Positions 1-7,645 of a DNA stretch of 12,838 nt are shown one piece after another. Positions within the stretch are counted from its first letter, which is position 1. Every line of letters begins with the position of its first letter. The stretch comes from JBLHKS01 sp047620505. GTDB lineage: Bacteria; Verrucomicrobiota; Verrucomicrobiia; Verrucomicrobiales; DEV007. The notes under the pieces were generated by a model. It made no database searches, was not told where the DNA came from, and saw only the letters and a list, made by a program, of their open reading frames with translations. The DNA lies in assembly GCA_047620505.1 (NCBI GenBank), contig JBLHKS010000200.1, forward strand, positions 1 to 12,838. Direction: 5' to 3'. The translations under genes and the position numbers were made by a program.

Positions 1-3000
1 TGGCCCAAATTTCAGGTTTCGACCGAGACTCTGAATTTCCTTTTTTAGAACGTTACACGACTCGGGCGTGCCCGCTTCGAGCGTGTTGTCGCCTTTTACA
101 ATGGCTTCGTAGATTCGGGTTCGTCCCTGGACGTCGTCCGACTTGACCGTGAGCAATTCCTGAAGCGTGTAGGCCGCGCCGTAAGCCTCAAGCGCCCAGA
201 CCTCCATCTCTCCGAAACGCTGACCGCCGTACTGCGCCTTACCGCCGAGAGGCTGCTGGGTAACCAGCGAGTAAGGACCAACCGCACGGGCGTGGATTTT
301 GTCTTCAACCAAGTGGCCGAGTTTCAGCATGTAAATGATGCCAACCACGACGTCCTGATGGAACGCATCGCCAGTGCGACCGTCATAAAGCGTAGCTTTA
401 CCATTGTCATTGATCCACTCGTAGCCTTCGACCTTGCGGGCTTCGCGCATGTAATCCATGATCTTTTCTTCGGAAATTCCGTCAAAGACCGGAGTCGCGA
501 CCTTGAAACCGAGTGCCTTAGCTGCGACACCAAGGTGGGTTTCAAGAACCTGGCCAACGTTCATTCGGCTGGGCACCCCGAGCGGGTTCAAACAAATGTC
601 GACTGGCGTCCCGTTACTCAAGAATGGCATGTCCTGCTCCGGAACGATGTTGGCGACAACACCCTTGTTTCCGTGACGGCCAGCCATTTTGTCGCCGATG
701 GAAAGCTTACGCTTCTTGGCAACGAACACTTTGACCTGCTTGATGATGCCGGGATCGACATCGTCACCGCTCTCAAGATTATCGAGTTTGCGTTCCCGAT
801 CGTCGTTCACATCCGTGAATTTCTGTTCGAACGCACCGATGATTTCCATGATCTTCACCCGAATCGGGCTCGCATCAATTTCGATCGTTTCGTGATCTTC
901 AGCCAACTTGCGGAGCACCGTTTTGGTGATCTTTTTGTTCGCTGGAATGATGATCTGGCCAGTGCCGTTGACGACATCGAGCGGGATTTTTTCACCAAGC
1001 AAAACGTCGGACAGCTTTTCGGTCAGATCGTTCGTGAGTTCCTCACGCTTGGTGTTCCACTCCTCCTCAATCTCTTTGGACTGCTTCTCGCGCTCCTGCT
1101 GAGAGAGTTTTTCCTTCGTTGGAGTGTTCCGAGATGAAACTCGAACGTCCATGACGATGCCAGTGCACCCTGATGGAACTCGCAGCGAAGTGTCCTTCAC
1201 GTCGGCGGCCTTTTCACCGAAGATTGCGCGAAGCAGACGCTCTTCCGGAGCGAGCTCCGTTTCGCTTTTCGGAGTGATCTTGCCGACAAGAATATCACCC
1301 GGCTTAACTTCTGCGCCAACACGGATAACGCCGTCCTGGGCGAGATGCCGAAGGGCTTCCTCCCCGACGTTCGGGATATCTCGAGTGATTTCTTCCGGAC
1401 CCAACTTCGTATCGCGGGCACCGACCTCGAACTCGTCGATGTGAATCGAGGTATAAACGTCCTCTTTCACAACTCGCTCGGAAATCGTGATCGCATCCTC
1501 AAAGTTATATCCGTTCCACGGCATGAACGCGACCATCACATTTCGCCCCAGAGCCAGTTCACCTAACTCCGTATTGGGACCGTCAGCCATCACATCGCCC
1601 ACCTTGACCTTCTGGCCGCGCTTGACGATCGGCTTCTGGTTCATGCAAGTGCCTGCGTTCGAACGCATGAACTTACGCAAAGGATAAGCGTAGATGCCTT
1701 TACTCTCGTTGTGCTTGACCGAATTTGGGTTTGTAAGGAACTCTCGTTCGCCAACAGGAAGCTTCCCATCCTTCGTAACGACGATCATTTCCGCAGTAGC
1801 AGCTGCTACCGTTCCGTTGCTCTCGCAAACGATGACTGCGCGCGAATCTTCGGCCACCTTTTTCTCCATTCCGGTGCCGATGTACGGCGAGTCGGAAATG
1901 AGGAGAGGCACGCCCTGGCGCTGCATGTTCGAGCCCATCAACGCGCGGTTCGCGTCATCGTGCTCGAGGAACGGAATCAGACTCGCCGCAACCGAAACGA
2001 GCTGTTTCGGCGAAACGTCCATGTAAGTGGACTTTTCCGGTTCGACCTCAAGGAAGTCGCCACGATAACGGACCGTGACCTTTTTGTTCGTGAATTTACC
2101 CTTTTCGTCGACCGGATTGTTGGCCTGAGCGATTAGGTGCTTTTCTTCCTGGTCAGCAGTCAGATAGTCGATCTGCGCTTTGACCACACCTTTCACAATC
2201 TTGCGGTAAGGCGTTTCGATGAAACCGAATGCGTTAATCCGCGCAAAAACCGACATCGAGTTAATGAGACCAATGTTAGGTCCCTCCGGAGTCTCGATCG
2301 GACAAATGCGACCGTAGTGCGAGGGGTGCACGTCGCGCACTTCGAATCCAGCACGATCTCGGTTCAGGCCACCAGGCCCGAGAGCCGAAAGCCGCCGCTT
2401 GTGCGTCAATTCAGATAGCGGATTAATCTGGTCCATGAACTGCGACAACTGCGAACGGCCGAAGAAGTCGCGAACAACCGCGCTCAGCGCTTTCGGGTTG
2501 ATCAGTTTCTGCGGCGTCATTCCTTCGATGTTCACATCGAAAAGCGTCATCCGCTCTTTCACCAGACGCTCAGTCCGAGCGAGACCAACGCGGCACTGGT
2601 TAGCGAGAAGTTCACCAACCGCGCGAATCCGGCGACTTCCAAGGTGATCGATGTCATCGAGCACGCCCTCGCCCTTCTTAAGATTAAGAAGGTATTTCAT
2701 CGCGGCTACAAAATCTTCCTTCACCAGGACCCGCTCATCACCGTCAACACCAAGCTCCAGCTTTTGGTTAATCTTGTAACGACCAACACGCGTCAGGTCA
2801 TATTTCTTAGGATCAAAGAACAGCCGCTTAAGCAGCGCCTTGGCATTCGCAACCGTTGGCGGATCGCCAGGACGCAAGCGTTTGTAGATCTCTTTGAGGG
2901 CTTCTTCCTCGTTCTGTGACGGATCCTTTTTGAGCGACTTGATCAGGACATCGTCTTTGCTGGTGTCGACGACTGGAACTTTCTTGTGACCGAGCGCAAG

Positions 3001-3780
3001 CAACTGATTCACAACACCGATCGTCATCGGCTCGTAAGCCTTGCAGAGAACGATTTCGCCGTCGAGCAAATCGGCAAACGGAGCCTTTGAACTTAGAACC
3101 TGTTCGTCGAGATCCTTGTGAAGTTTCAGGTCTTCGACGTCATAGAATTCTCGGATGATTTCGTCATCCGATCCGTAGCCGATCGCGCGAAGGAAAGTCG
3201 ACGCGAGGAATTTCCGGCGCCGACGACGGCGATCCAGATAAACGTAAAGCAGATCGTTATTATCGAACTGAACCTCAAGCCATGAACCGCGATCCGGAAT
3301 GATCCGGAATCCGTGCAATTCTTTTCCATTGAGGTGAAACGATCGCTCGAAACAAACGCCCGGCGAACGGTGCAACTGGCTAACGACAACTCGTTCAGCT
3401 CCGTTGATCACGAACGTTCCGCGACGAGTCATCAGAGGTAATTCGCCCATGTAGACCTTCTCTTCTTTCGTGTCGCCGCCGTCTTCCTTCAAAGAAAAGG
3501 TGACGTAGAGAGGCGCGCTGAAGGTCTCGCTTTCGCGAAGTGATTCCAAAGCCGTTAACTTCGGATCTCCAACGTCGTAAGTTACGAAATCGAGAGTGAA
3601 TTTCTCGTCGTAACTATCGATTGGAAAAATCTCACTGAAGACCGCCTGAAGACCGGCCATCGTTCGCTTACTGGGCGGAACTCCATTTTGGAGAAATTCT
3701 TCGTAGGACTCAACCTGAACCTCGATGAGGTTTGGTGGAGAAATTGGTTCTTTGAGCTGGCCGAAATGACGTCGTTCCAT
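1..3780 (-). CDS. rpoB: DNA-directed RNA polymerase subunit beta, 3' end cut by window edge
   Basis: This is the beta subunit of RNA polymerase, which forms one side of the catalytic cleft and the rifampicin pocket. The frame is open for all 1,260 codons. The visible protein ends in a segment matching the family C-terminus (NVLKKEIQSLGRNLKF), so only a few residues should be missing. The rifampicin-region motif SQLSQFMDQINPL is present; Asp450, His460 and Ser465 correspond to E. coli D516, H526 and S531 and are wild type, and Ile452 replaces the E. coli Asn518. The active-site motif KMAGRHGNKG carries Lys1031 and Lys1039 (E. coli K1065 and K1073). A run of six arginines lies near residue 180. 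The ATG is the only usable start, because an in-frame TAG lies six codons upstream. No Shine-Dalgarno is visible. It follows rplL after 348 bp that contain an intrinsic terminator; rpoC is expected just outside the window. Confidence 0.98.
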   Translation of the reverse strand, partial: MERRHFGQLKEPISPPNLIEVQVESYEEFLQNGVPPSKRTMAGLQAVFSEIFPIDSYDEKFTLDFVTYDVGDPKLTALESLRESETFSAPLYVTFSLKEDGGDTKEEKVYMGELPLMTRRGTFVINGAERVVVSQLHRSPGVCFERSFHLNGKELHGFRIIPDRGSWLEVQFDNNDLLYVYLDRRRRRRKFLASTFLRAIGYGSDDEIIREFYDVEDLKLHKDLDEQVLSSKAPFADLLDGEIVLCKAYEPMTIGVVNQLLALGHKKVPVVDTSKDDVLIKSLKKDPSQNEEEALKEIYKRLRPGDPPTVANAKALLKRLFFDPKKYDLTRVGRYKINQKLELGVDGDERVLVKEDFVAAMKYLLNLKKGEGVLDDIDHLGSRRIRAVGELLANQCRVGLARTERLVKERMTLFDVNIEGMTPQKLINPKALSAVVRDFFGRSQLSQFMDQINPLSELTHKRRLSALGPGGLNRDRAGFEVRDVHPSHYGRICPIETPEGPNIGLINSMSVFARINAFGFIETPYRKIVKGVVKAQIDYLTADQEEKHLIAQANNPVDEKGKFTNKKVTVRYRGDFLEVEPEKSTYMDVSPKQLVSVAASLIPFLEHDDANRALMGSNMQRQGVPLLISDSPYIGTGMEKKVAEDSRAVIVCESNGTVAAATAEMIVVTKDGKLPVGEREFLTNPNSVKHNESKGIYAYPLRKFMRSNAGTCMNQKPIVKRGQKVKVGDVMADGPNTELGELALGRNVMVAFMPWNGYNFEDAITISERVVKEDVYTSIHIDEFEVGARDTKLGPEEITRDIPNVGEEALRHLAQDGVIRVGAEVKPGDILVGKITPKSETELAPEERLLRAIFGEKAADVKDTSLRVPSGCTGIVMDVRVSSRNTPTKEKLSQQEREKQSKEIEEEWNTKREELTNDLTEKLSDVLLGEKIPLDVVNGTGQIIIPANKKITKTVLRKLAEDHETIEIDASPIRVKIMEIIGAFEQKFTDVNDDRERKLDNLESGDDVDPGIIKQVKVFVAKKRKLSIGDKMAGRHGNKGVVANIVPEQDMPFLSNGTPVDICLNPLGVPSRMNVGQVLETHLGVAAKALGFKVATPVFDGISEEKIMDYMREARKVEGYEWINDNGKATLYDGRTGDAFHQDVVVGIIYMLKLGHLVEDKIHARAVGPYSLVTQQPLGGKAQYGGQRFGEMEVWALEAYGAAYTLQELLTVKSDDVQGRTRIYEAIVKGDNTLEAGTPESCNVLKKEIQSLGRNLKFGP

Positions 3781-3875
3781 GGCGGTGTGGTCTGACTAAG
3801 GTTGGTCTTGGATGAGATGGACGGATCCGCGTTAACGGGTTCCGTTAGCGATGCTTCAGGGCCGACTAGAGGCGA

Positions 3876-3887
3876 GAGACTAGTCTC
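3876..3887. repeat. 12-bp perfect palindrome in rpoB leader
   Basis: The sequence gagactagtctc equals its own reverse complement. It can alternatively pair in part with the nearby gactag at about 3864-3869, giving two competing foldings of the leader RNA. Whether it binds a protein or is chance cannot be told from one sequence. Confidence 0.4.
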
Positions 3888-4040
3888 AATTTCTGGTCGT
3901 ATGTAAAAAGGCGTAAAGCGCTTCTCCCTTCATCAGCCAGCAGCTGCTGAGGGTGAAACGCTGTCGAAATTCTGTGTGTGCTGTGTGTCAGAATCGATTG
4001 TCAATCCGAGTTACCGGCTTGCTTTTAATCGTCGTGGCAG

Positions 4041-4067
4041 AAAAAATTGAAGGAGCAGCCTCCTTCA
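4041..4067 (-). terminator. Intrinsic terminator / attenuator between rplL and rpoB
   Basis: On the minus strand TGAAGGAG and CTCCTTCA form a perfect 8-bp stem around a GCTG tetraloop. It is followed after two A residues by six consecutive T. This is a canonical Rho-independent terminator, but it sits inside the ribosomal-protein/RNA polymerase operon, 61 bases past the rplL stop. Partial read-through must occur unless rpoB has its own promoter. The E. coli rplL-rpoB gap is known to contain an attenuator that makes ribosomal protein mRNA several-fold more abundant than rpoBC mRNA; this is the likely functional equivalent. Confidence 0.85.
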
Positions 4068-4069
4068 GA

Positions 4070-4103
4070 AAGCCGCCTCCGGGGTTTGACCCGAAAGCGG
4101 CCT
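4070..4103 (-). promoter_or_regulatory. Long hairpin just before the rplL-rpoB attenuator
   Basis: On the minus strand AGGCCGCTTTCGGG pairs with CCCGGAGGCGGCTT to make a 14-bp stem (three or four G-U wobbles) around a 6-base loop. It starts 25 bases after the rplL stop and ends two bases before the terminator stem. It has no T-run of its own. In E. coli the corresponding interval has an RNase III cleavage hairpin; this stem could serve mRNA processing or protection of the rplL 3' end, which is inferred from position only. Confidence 0.65.
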
Positions 4104-4128
4104 GTAAAATATCGAGTCGAGAAGACGA

Positions 4129-4506
4129 CTACTTGAGAGTGACCTTTGCGCCAGCCTCTTCGAGCTTCTTCTTAATTGCGTCAGCTTCGTCCTTCGGAGC
4201 GGCTTCGCGCAACGTTGAAGGCGCGCCTTCAACAAGCTTCTTCGCATCAGCAAGGCCGAGACCCGGCACACAGCTGCGAACTTCCTTAATAACCGCGATC
4301 TTGTTTTCACCGAAGCTTTCGAGAACGACATCGAAGTCTGTTTTCTCTTCAGCTGCTTCAGCTGGCGCGGCAGGGCCGGCCATCATCATTCCAGCAGCAG
4401 GAGCAGCGCTGACGCCCCACTCTTCTTCAAGATCTTTAACCAACCCGGCGACTTCCAATACAGTCAGTCTGCCGAGTTCCTCTTTTAGTTTGCTAATATC
4501 AGCCAT
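4129..4506 (-). CDS. rplL: 50S ribosomal protein L7/L12
   Basis: This is the stalk protein that recruits EF-Tu and EF-G to the ribosome and is carried in multiple copies on L10. At 125 residues it has the family's normal size. The N-terminal dimerisation domain (about 1-32) is followed by an Ala/Pro/Gly/Met-rich flexible hinge (about 33-53) and the C-terminal domain (about 57-125), which ends in the typical KVTLK. Cys79 sits just before the GLGL turn. The start ATG follows an A-rich stretch (ATAAATAAA) without a Shine-Dalgarno. It lies 149 bp downstream of rplJ, a wide gap for this pair; that gap includes a small hairpin (gtggga/tcccac, 4531-4546). It is followed by the attenuator that should lower transcription of rpoB relative to this gene. 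Confidence 0.97.
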   Translation of the reverse strand: MADISKLKEELGRLTVLEVAGLVKDLEEEWGVSAAPAAGMMMAGPAAPAEAAEEKTDFDVVLESFGENKIAVIKEVRSCVPGLGLADAKKLVEGAPSTLREAAPKDEADAIKKKLEEAGAKVTLK

Positions 4507-4655
4507 TTTATTTATGTCGGTATCGTCGTAGTGGGAAGCGTCCCACCTTTTCAGTCCGGCCGCCGCCGCCCCGACAAGGAACCATTTGTGTTGTTTTCAA
4601 GCCGCAGCCGCATAGACCACGGCCATCGATTCAAATTGTTTCGTTTGTAAGAATT

Positions 4656-5171
4656 TTAACCCTCTTTCTCGGATTTCGCCTGCAGCAAGCGAGCCAACGA
4701 TGCGCCCGGCTCGTTCAGCGTCCGAACGAGTTTTCCCGCTGGAGCCATGAGCGTGCTGAGCAATTGGCTGAGCAACACATCGCGCGGCGGCAGATCTGCC
4801 AAGGCACCCAAATCTTCCGGAGAAAGGTATTTCCCGTCGAGAATGCCCGATTTCAATTGAGGCTTTTCCGACACTTTCGCGAAATCCTTGAGCACCTTCG
4901 CTGCTGCGCAGATGTCGCTTTCGCCCGTTATGATCGCTGTCTGGCCGGTAAGGTCAGCCGCGATGTCGTCCGGAGCCGACGCGGCCTTTAAAGCGCGCTT
5001 GACGAAGGTATTTTTGGCAACCTGGCATCGCGCGCCAGTTGCGCGGAGCTTTTCACGGAGATCCGTGAACTGATCAACCGTGACCCCCGTGTAATCAGTT
5101 ACGATCACAAACGGCGAGGCGTTGACCTGCTCATAGATCTCATCAATGATGATTTGCTTATCAGGATTCAT
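4656..5171 (-). CDS. rplJ: 50S ribosomal protein L10
   Basis: L10 anchors L7/L12 dimers to the 23S rRNA GTPase-associated centre. The 171-residue product has the expected N-terminal RNA-binding domain, with the motif FVIVTDYTGVTVDQ near residues 21-34 and the VAKNTFVKRAL stretch near residue 51. The C-terminal helix (about 138-165) that docks L12 is also present. This is the one gene of the cluster with a clear ribosome binding site (AAGGA, 7 bases before the ATG). In E. coli L10 with L12 represses its own mRNA through a leader upstream of rplJ; here only 41 bases separate it from rplA, leaving little room for such a leader. Confidence 0.97.
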   Translation of the reverse strand: MNPDKQIIIDEIYEQVNASPFVIVTDYTGVTVDQFTDLREKLRATGARCQVAKNTFVKRALKAASAPDDIAADLTGQTAIITGESDICAAAKVLKDFAKVSEKPQLKSGILDGKYLSPEDLGALADLPPRDVLLSQLLSTLMAPAGKLVRTLNEPGASLARLLQAKSEKEG

Positions 5172-5178
5172 TATATAG

Positions 5179-5183
5179 TCCTT
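5179..5183 (-). promoter_or_regulatory. Shine-Dalgarno of rplJ
   Basis: AAGGA lies in the context AAAAAGGACTATATA directly before the rplJ ATG, with a 7-base spacer. It stands out because nearly every other start in the window lacks a recognisable site. Confidence 0.7.
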
Positions 5184-5212
5184 TTTGGGTTAGCGTTGTC
5201 GTTTGGCTCGCC

Positions 5213-5914
5213 TTAGGCCTTCACCATTTTTCCAGTATCCAAGTGAACTCCAGGAGTCATCGTTCCCGCAATCGTGGCCGCGTGCATATAAATGCCTTTC
5301 GATGAAGACGGACGCTGCCCGTTAACCGCATCGATCGCGGCACGCGCGTTATCCAGCAACTGCTCGTCAGTGAAACTGACTTTCCCAACTCGCATCGCAA
5401 CGTTCGAGTTGCGATCCACCTTGAAATCGATCCTGCCTGCCTTGACTTCGGCGATCGCCTTGGCGGTGTCGTCCGTGACCGTGCCCGTCTTCGGATTCGG
5501 CATCAGGCCGCGCGGCCCGAGAACTCGACCCAACTTCCGCACTTCCGCCATCGCAGCTGGAGTTGCCACTGCCACATCGAAATCAGTAAAACCCTCCTTA
5601 ACCTTCTTGATCAGGTCGTCCATCCCAACGTGCTCGGCACCGGCGCTCTTCGCAGCCGCCGCAGCATCACCTTCGGCAAAAACCGCGACTCGAACGTCTG
5701 TTCCGCTTCCGTGCGGAAGACGAACGGCACCACGAACCATTTGATCCGATTGCTTAGGATCAACCCCCAACTTGAAAGACAACGTCACCGTCGAATCAAA
5801 TTTTGGTGCCGGGAATTTTTTAACCAAGGCCACTGCATCCTCGATGGGATACAATTTTTCGATATCCACCAATTTGGCGGCCTTTTCGTATCGTTTGCTG
5901 CGTTTTCTTGCCAT
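5213..5914 (-). CDS. rplA: 50S ribosomal protein L1
   Basis: L1 forms the mobile stalk at the ribosomal E site and in many bacteria also represses its own operon by binding mRNA. The 233-residue product begins MARKRSKRY, the usual L1 start. A TTG six codons upstream (5932) is in frame but adds an atypical MNCTKQ, so the ATG is preferred. The L1 signature runs through LGRVLGPRGLMPNPKTGTV (128-146). The conserved C-terminal block with VGKVSF and the KGIYMH segment is intact. A 5-bp stem (GTTTG/CAAAC, 8-base loop) lies a few bases before the ATG. An AGGAGG at 5959-5954 is about 39 bases away, too far to serve this start. Spacing to rplK is 71 bp. Confidence 0.97.
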   Translation of the reverse strand: MARKRSKRYEKAAKLVDIEKLYPIEDAVALVKKFPAPKFDSTVTLSFKLGVDPKQSDQMVRGAVRLPHGSGTDVRVAVFAEGDAAAAAKSAGAEHVGMDDLIKKVKEGFTDFDVAVATPAAMAEVRKLGRVLGPRGLMPNPKTGTVTDDTAKAIAEVKAGRIDFKVDRNSNVAMRVGKVSFTDEQLLDNARAAIDAVNGQRPSSSKGIYMHAATIAGTMTPGVHLDTGKMVKA

Positions 5915-5985
5915 CTGTTTGGTGCAGTTCAAACGGACCCGGATTGACCAAGCCCTCCTGCGTTAGTTTGTTTAAAAAGTCAGGG

Positions 5986-6411
5986 TCAACCCTCGATCTC
6001 GATTCCCATCTGACGGGCCGTGCCTTCGAGAACTCGAGCAGCCGCATCTTCATTGCTCGTATTCATATCGGCGATTTTAATCTTCACGACCTCCATCAGC
6101 TGTGCGCGAGTCAGTTTTGCCACCTTATTCTTATGGGGCTCGCCGGAACCGGATGCGATATTCGCTGCCTTCTTCAGCAGAACCGCAGCTGGCGGGTTTT
6201 TGGTGATGAACGTAAAGCTCGCATCCTTATAGACGGTGATCACCGTCGGCAAAAGATCGCCAGACTGTTTCTGCGTCGAAGCGTTAAACTCTTTGCAGAA
6301 GCCCATGATATTGACACCGGCTTGACCGAGCGCTGGGCCGACTGGCGGTGCAGGGTTCGCTTGACCTGCAGGAATCTGCAGTTTGATGATACTTTTGACT
6401 TCTTTCGCCAT
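5986..6411 (-). CDS. rplK: 50S ribosomal protein L11
   Basis: L11 binds the GTPase-associated centre of 23S rRNA and takes part in factor binding and the stringent response. The product has 141 residues, the family's standard length. The N-terminal domain carries the proline-rich PAPPVGPALGQAGVNIMGFCKEFN (about 20-43). The C-terminal RNA-binding domain (about 70-141) contains the conserved AKLTRAQLMEVVKIK and ends RQMGIEIEG. The start follows AACCAAAACG without a Shine-Dalgarno and lies 33 bp after nusG, in keeping with cotranscription. Confidence 0.97.
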   Translation of the reverse strand: MAKEVKSIIKLQIPAGQANPAPPVGPALGQAGVNIMGFCKEFNASTQKQSGDLLPTVITVYKDASFTFITKNPPAAVLLKKAANIASGSGEPHKNKVAKLTRAQLMEVVKIKIADMNTSNEDAAARVLEGTARQMGIEIEG

Positions 6412-6444
6412 CGTTTTGGTTTCTAAATCGGATTTCGAATTCGT

Positions 6445-7014
6445 TTACTCAGTCTCGACCTGCCAGAATTCCAGATCGACCGGGGTTGCCCGCCCGAAAA
6501 GGTCGACGGACACGCGAAGCTTTCCTTTTTCCAGATCGATCTCTTCGACCACGCCGTTCTGGCCGTCAAACGGCCCATCTTTAACTTTTACCGTGTCGCC
6601 CACTCCGAACAGAACCTTCGGAACCGCATGATCTTCGCGATCGCGGATCTGTGCCAGCATTGCCTGCACCTCGCGCGGGCGCATCGGCATCGGAATATTT
6701 TTGGATCCCGCGAAGTTAATCACATCCGGGGTCTCTTGAATAAAATACCAAGTTTCATCCACCAACGAATTATCCTCGTTCAACATATGCATGTTGATGA
6801 TGATGTAGCCCGGGAAGAATTTTCGATTCGTTTCCGTTTTCTTCCCGCGCTTGACTTCCGAGACGCGCTCCATCGGGACCAGAACCTCAAAAACTCGATC
6901 GCCCATCTCCTCTGATTCGATCCGTCGCTTCAAGCTATCACGGACCCTCCCCTCCTTGCCGGAAAGAACGTGAACTACATACCATTGGTCTTCTGGGGAC
7001 GGGACGAGAGGCAT
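6445..7014 (-). CDS. nusG: Transcription termination/antitermination protein NusG
   Basis: NusG binds RNA polymerase as a processivity factor and links it to Rho or to the ribosome through S10. The 189-residue product has an NGN domain at about 10-122, starting QWYVVHVLSGKE and containing the FFPGYIIINM core. A short linker leads to a KOW domain at about 136-165 (GDTVKVKDGPFDGQNGVVEEID). No insertion or truncation is seen. The ATG is preceded by ATTTAATAAA and no Shine-Dalgarno. It lies 62 bp after secE and 33 bp before rplK, the standard order in bacteria. Confidence 0.97.
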   Translation of the reverse strand: MPLVPSPEDQWYVVHVLSGKEGRVRDSLKRRIESEEMGDRVFEVLVPMERVSEVKRGKKTETNRKFFPGYIIINMHMLNEDNSLVDETWYFIQETPDVINFAGSKNIPMPMRPREVQAMLAQIRDREDHAVPKVLFGVGDTVKVKDGPFDGQNGVVEEIDLEKGKLRVSVDLFGRATPVDLEFWQVETE

Positions 7015-7076
7015 TTTATTAAATAGAAGCTCAGAATGAAGTGAATTCAGGAAACAAGACCTGAATCAGCAGCGTC

Positions 7077-7304
7077 TCACTCACCTGTTCCAGCCGAAGT
7101 CAGAAATCGCAGTGTATTGACCATTACGAAATCTCCAAAAGCGACGTAGCCGCCGAGAAGGATCATTGCAATCAGCACAACGATTGTGGAGTCGATCAAT
7201 TCCTTGTATTTTTTAACTCCCTTTTCCTTGGGGTCCCAAGGCCAAGTCGCCTTTTGCAACTCAGTCTTGACTTCACCAACAAATTTTCCCATTCGACCGA
7301 ACAT
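7077..7304 (-). CDS. secE: Preprotein translocase subunit SecE
   Basis: SecE clamps the SecY channel in the inner membrane and is essential for Sec export. The chosen start gives 75 residues, the size of the single-span SecE type rather than the three-span E. coli type. The amphipathic helix with the family motif ELQKATWPWDPKE is at 15-27, and a single hydrophobic span lies at about 38-60. A longer open frame reaches back into the tRNA-Trp gene and is rejected. The site before the ATG is weak (GCGAG). It lies 69 bp downstream of tRNA-Trp and most likely shares its transcript. Confidence 0.94.
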   Translation of the reverse strand: MFGRMGKFVGEVKTELQKATWPWDPKEKGVKKYKELIDSTIVVLIAMILLGGYVAFGDFVMVNTLRFLTSAGTGE

Positions 7305-7373
7305 GATAATTACTCGCTTTCCTAGATTGGTTTTTGATTTGTCAGCGTGAGTCGCAGGACCAAGAACGAGGAG

Positions 7374-7446
7374 CAGGGCAGGCGGGACTCGAACCCACAA
7401 CCAATGGTTTTGGAAACCACTACTCTACCAATTGAGCCACTGCCCT
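7374..7446 (-). tRNA. tRNA-Trp (anticodon CCA)
   Basis: The cloverleaf is complete: a 7-bp acceptor stem AGGGCAG/CTGCCCT, an anticodon stem GTGGT/ACCAT with loop TTCCAAA presenting CCA, and the T loop GGTTCGAGTCC. The discriminator base is G, as expected for tryptophan tRNAs. The 3' CCA is not encoded (the sequence continues CTCCTCG). Placement directly upstream of secE is common in bacteria. Confidence 0.96.
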
Positions 7447-7474
7447 ATTTCTCATCTGTTCGGAAAGGCGCGCA

Positions 7475-7502
7475 ATTAAACACAAATTTCCTTTTTTTGC
7501 AA
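7475..7502 (-). promoter_or_regulatory. Candidate sigma70-type promoter for tRNA-Trp-secE-nusG-rpl
   Basis: On the minus strand TTGCAA (7502-7497) is followed after 16 bases by TTTAAT (7480-7475). These match the consensus boxes in four and five of six positions. The predicted start near 7468 would leave a leader of about 20 bases before the tRNA. The region is generally A/T-rich, so chance matches are possible; read-through from tuf may also feed these genes. Confidence 0.45.
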
Positions 7503-7580
7503 ATTTTGTCGTTTTAGTCCGCGCGAACACTTTCACAGACTCAGTGCAGTTGTTTTTTAACGCCACCCTTAGAGTCAGAG

Positions 7581-7608
7581 AGCGCGACGGAACGAATCCC
7601 GCCGCGCT
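7581..7608 (-). promoter_or_regulatory. Strong 12-bp hairpin with TTCG loop downstream of tuf
   Basis: On the minus strand AGCGCGGCGGGA pairs with TTCCGTCGCGCT (two G-U wobbles) around a TTCG tetraloop. It begins 37 bases past the tuf stop. No T-run follows, so it is not a standard intrinsic terminator. It may protect the tuf mRNA 3' end, guide processing, or act as an atypical terminator between tuf and the candidate promoter before tRNA-Trp. Confidence 0.6.
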
Positions 7609-7645
7609 ATCCGCAAATTTATTTGTTTAGTCGATCTCTATCGCT

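Larger units (their letters stand above)
3781..4128 (-). other. rplL-rpoB intergenic leader, 348 bp, no gene
   Basis: No credible coding region is present on either strand. Reading toward rpoB, it holds a 14-bp hairpin (4103-4070), an intrinsic terminator (4067-4041), and then about 260 bp of leader with several short inverted repeats. These are attctg/cagaat flanking a 14-base TG-rich loop (3969-3994), the palindrome cagcagctgctg (3938-3949), the palindrome gagactagtctc (3876-3887) and taacgg/ccgtta with a 3-base loop (3833-3847). A perfect TTGACA occurs at 4004-3999 on the minus strand, but no matching -10 box lies 16-19 bases away. The leader is probably an RNA that tunes the read-through into rpoB. 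Confidence 0.7.

Noticed and set aside
292..1137. 281-codon plus-strand open frame inside rpoB
   Set aside because: It is exactly antisense to conserved rpoB sequence and its protein resembles no known family; a codon-bias shadow.
3999..4004. Perfect TTGACA on the minus strand upstream of rpoB as a separate rpoBC promoter
   Set aside because: The bases 16-19 positions downstream are CA repeats with no resemblance to a -10 box.
3953..4531. 192-codon plus-strand open frame across rplL and the attenuator
   Set aside because: Antisense to L7/L12; the Ala/Ser-rich stretch mirrors the L12 hinge and helices.
7305..7400. N-terminal extension of SecE
   Set aside because: It overlaps the T arm of tRNA-Trp and is not part of the SecE family.
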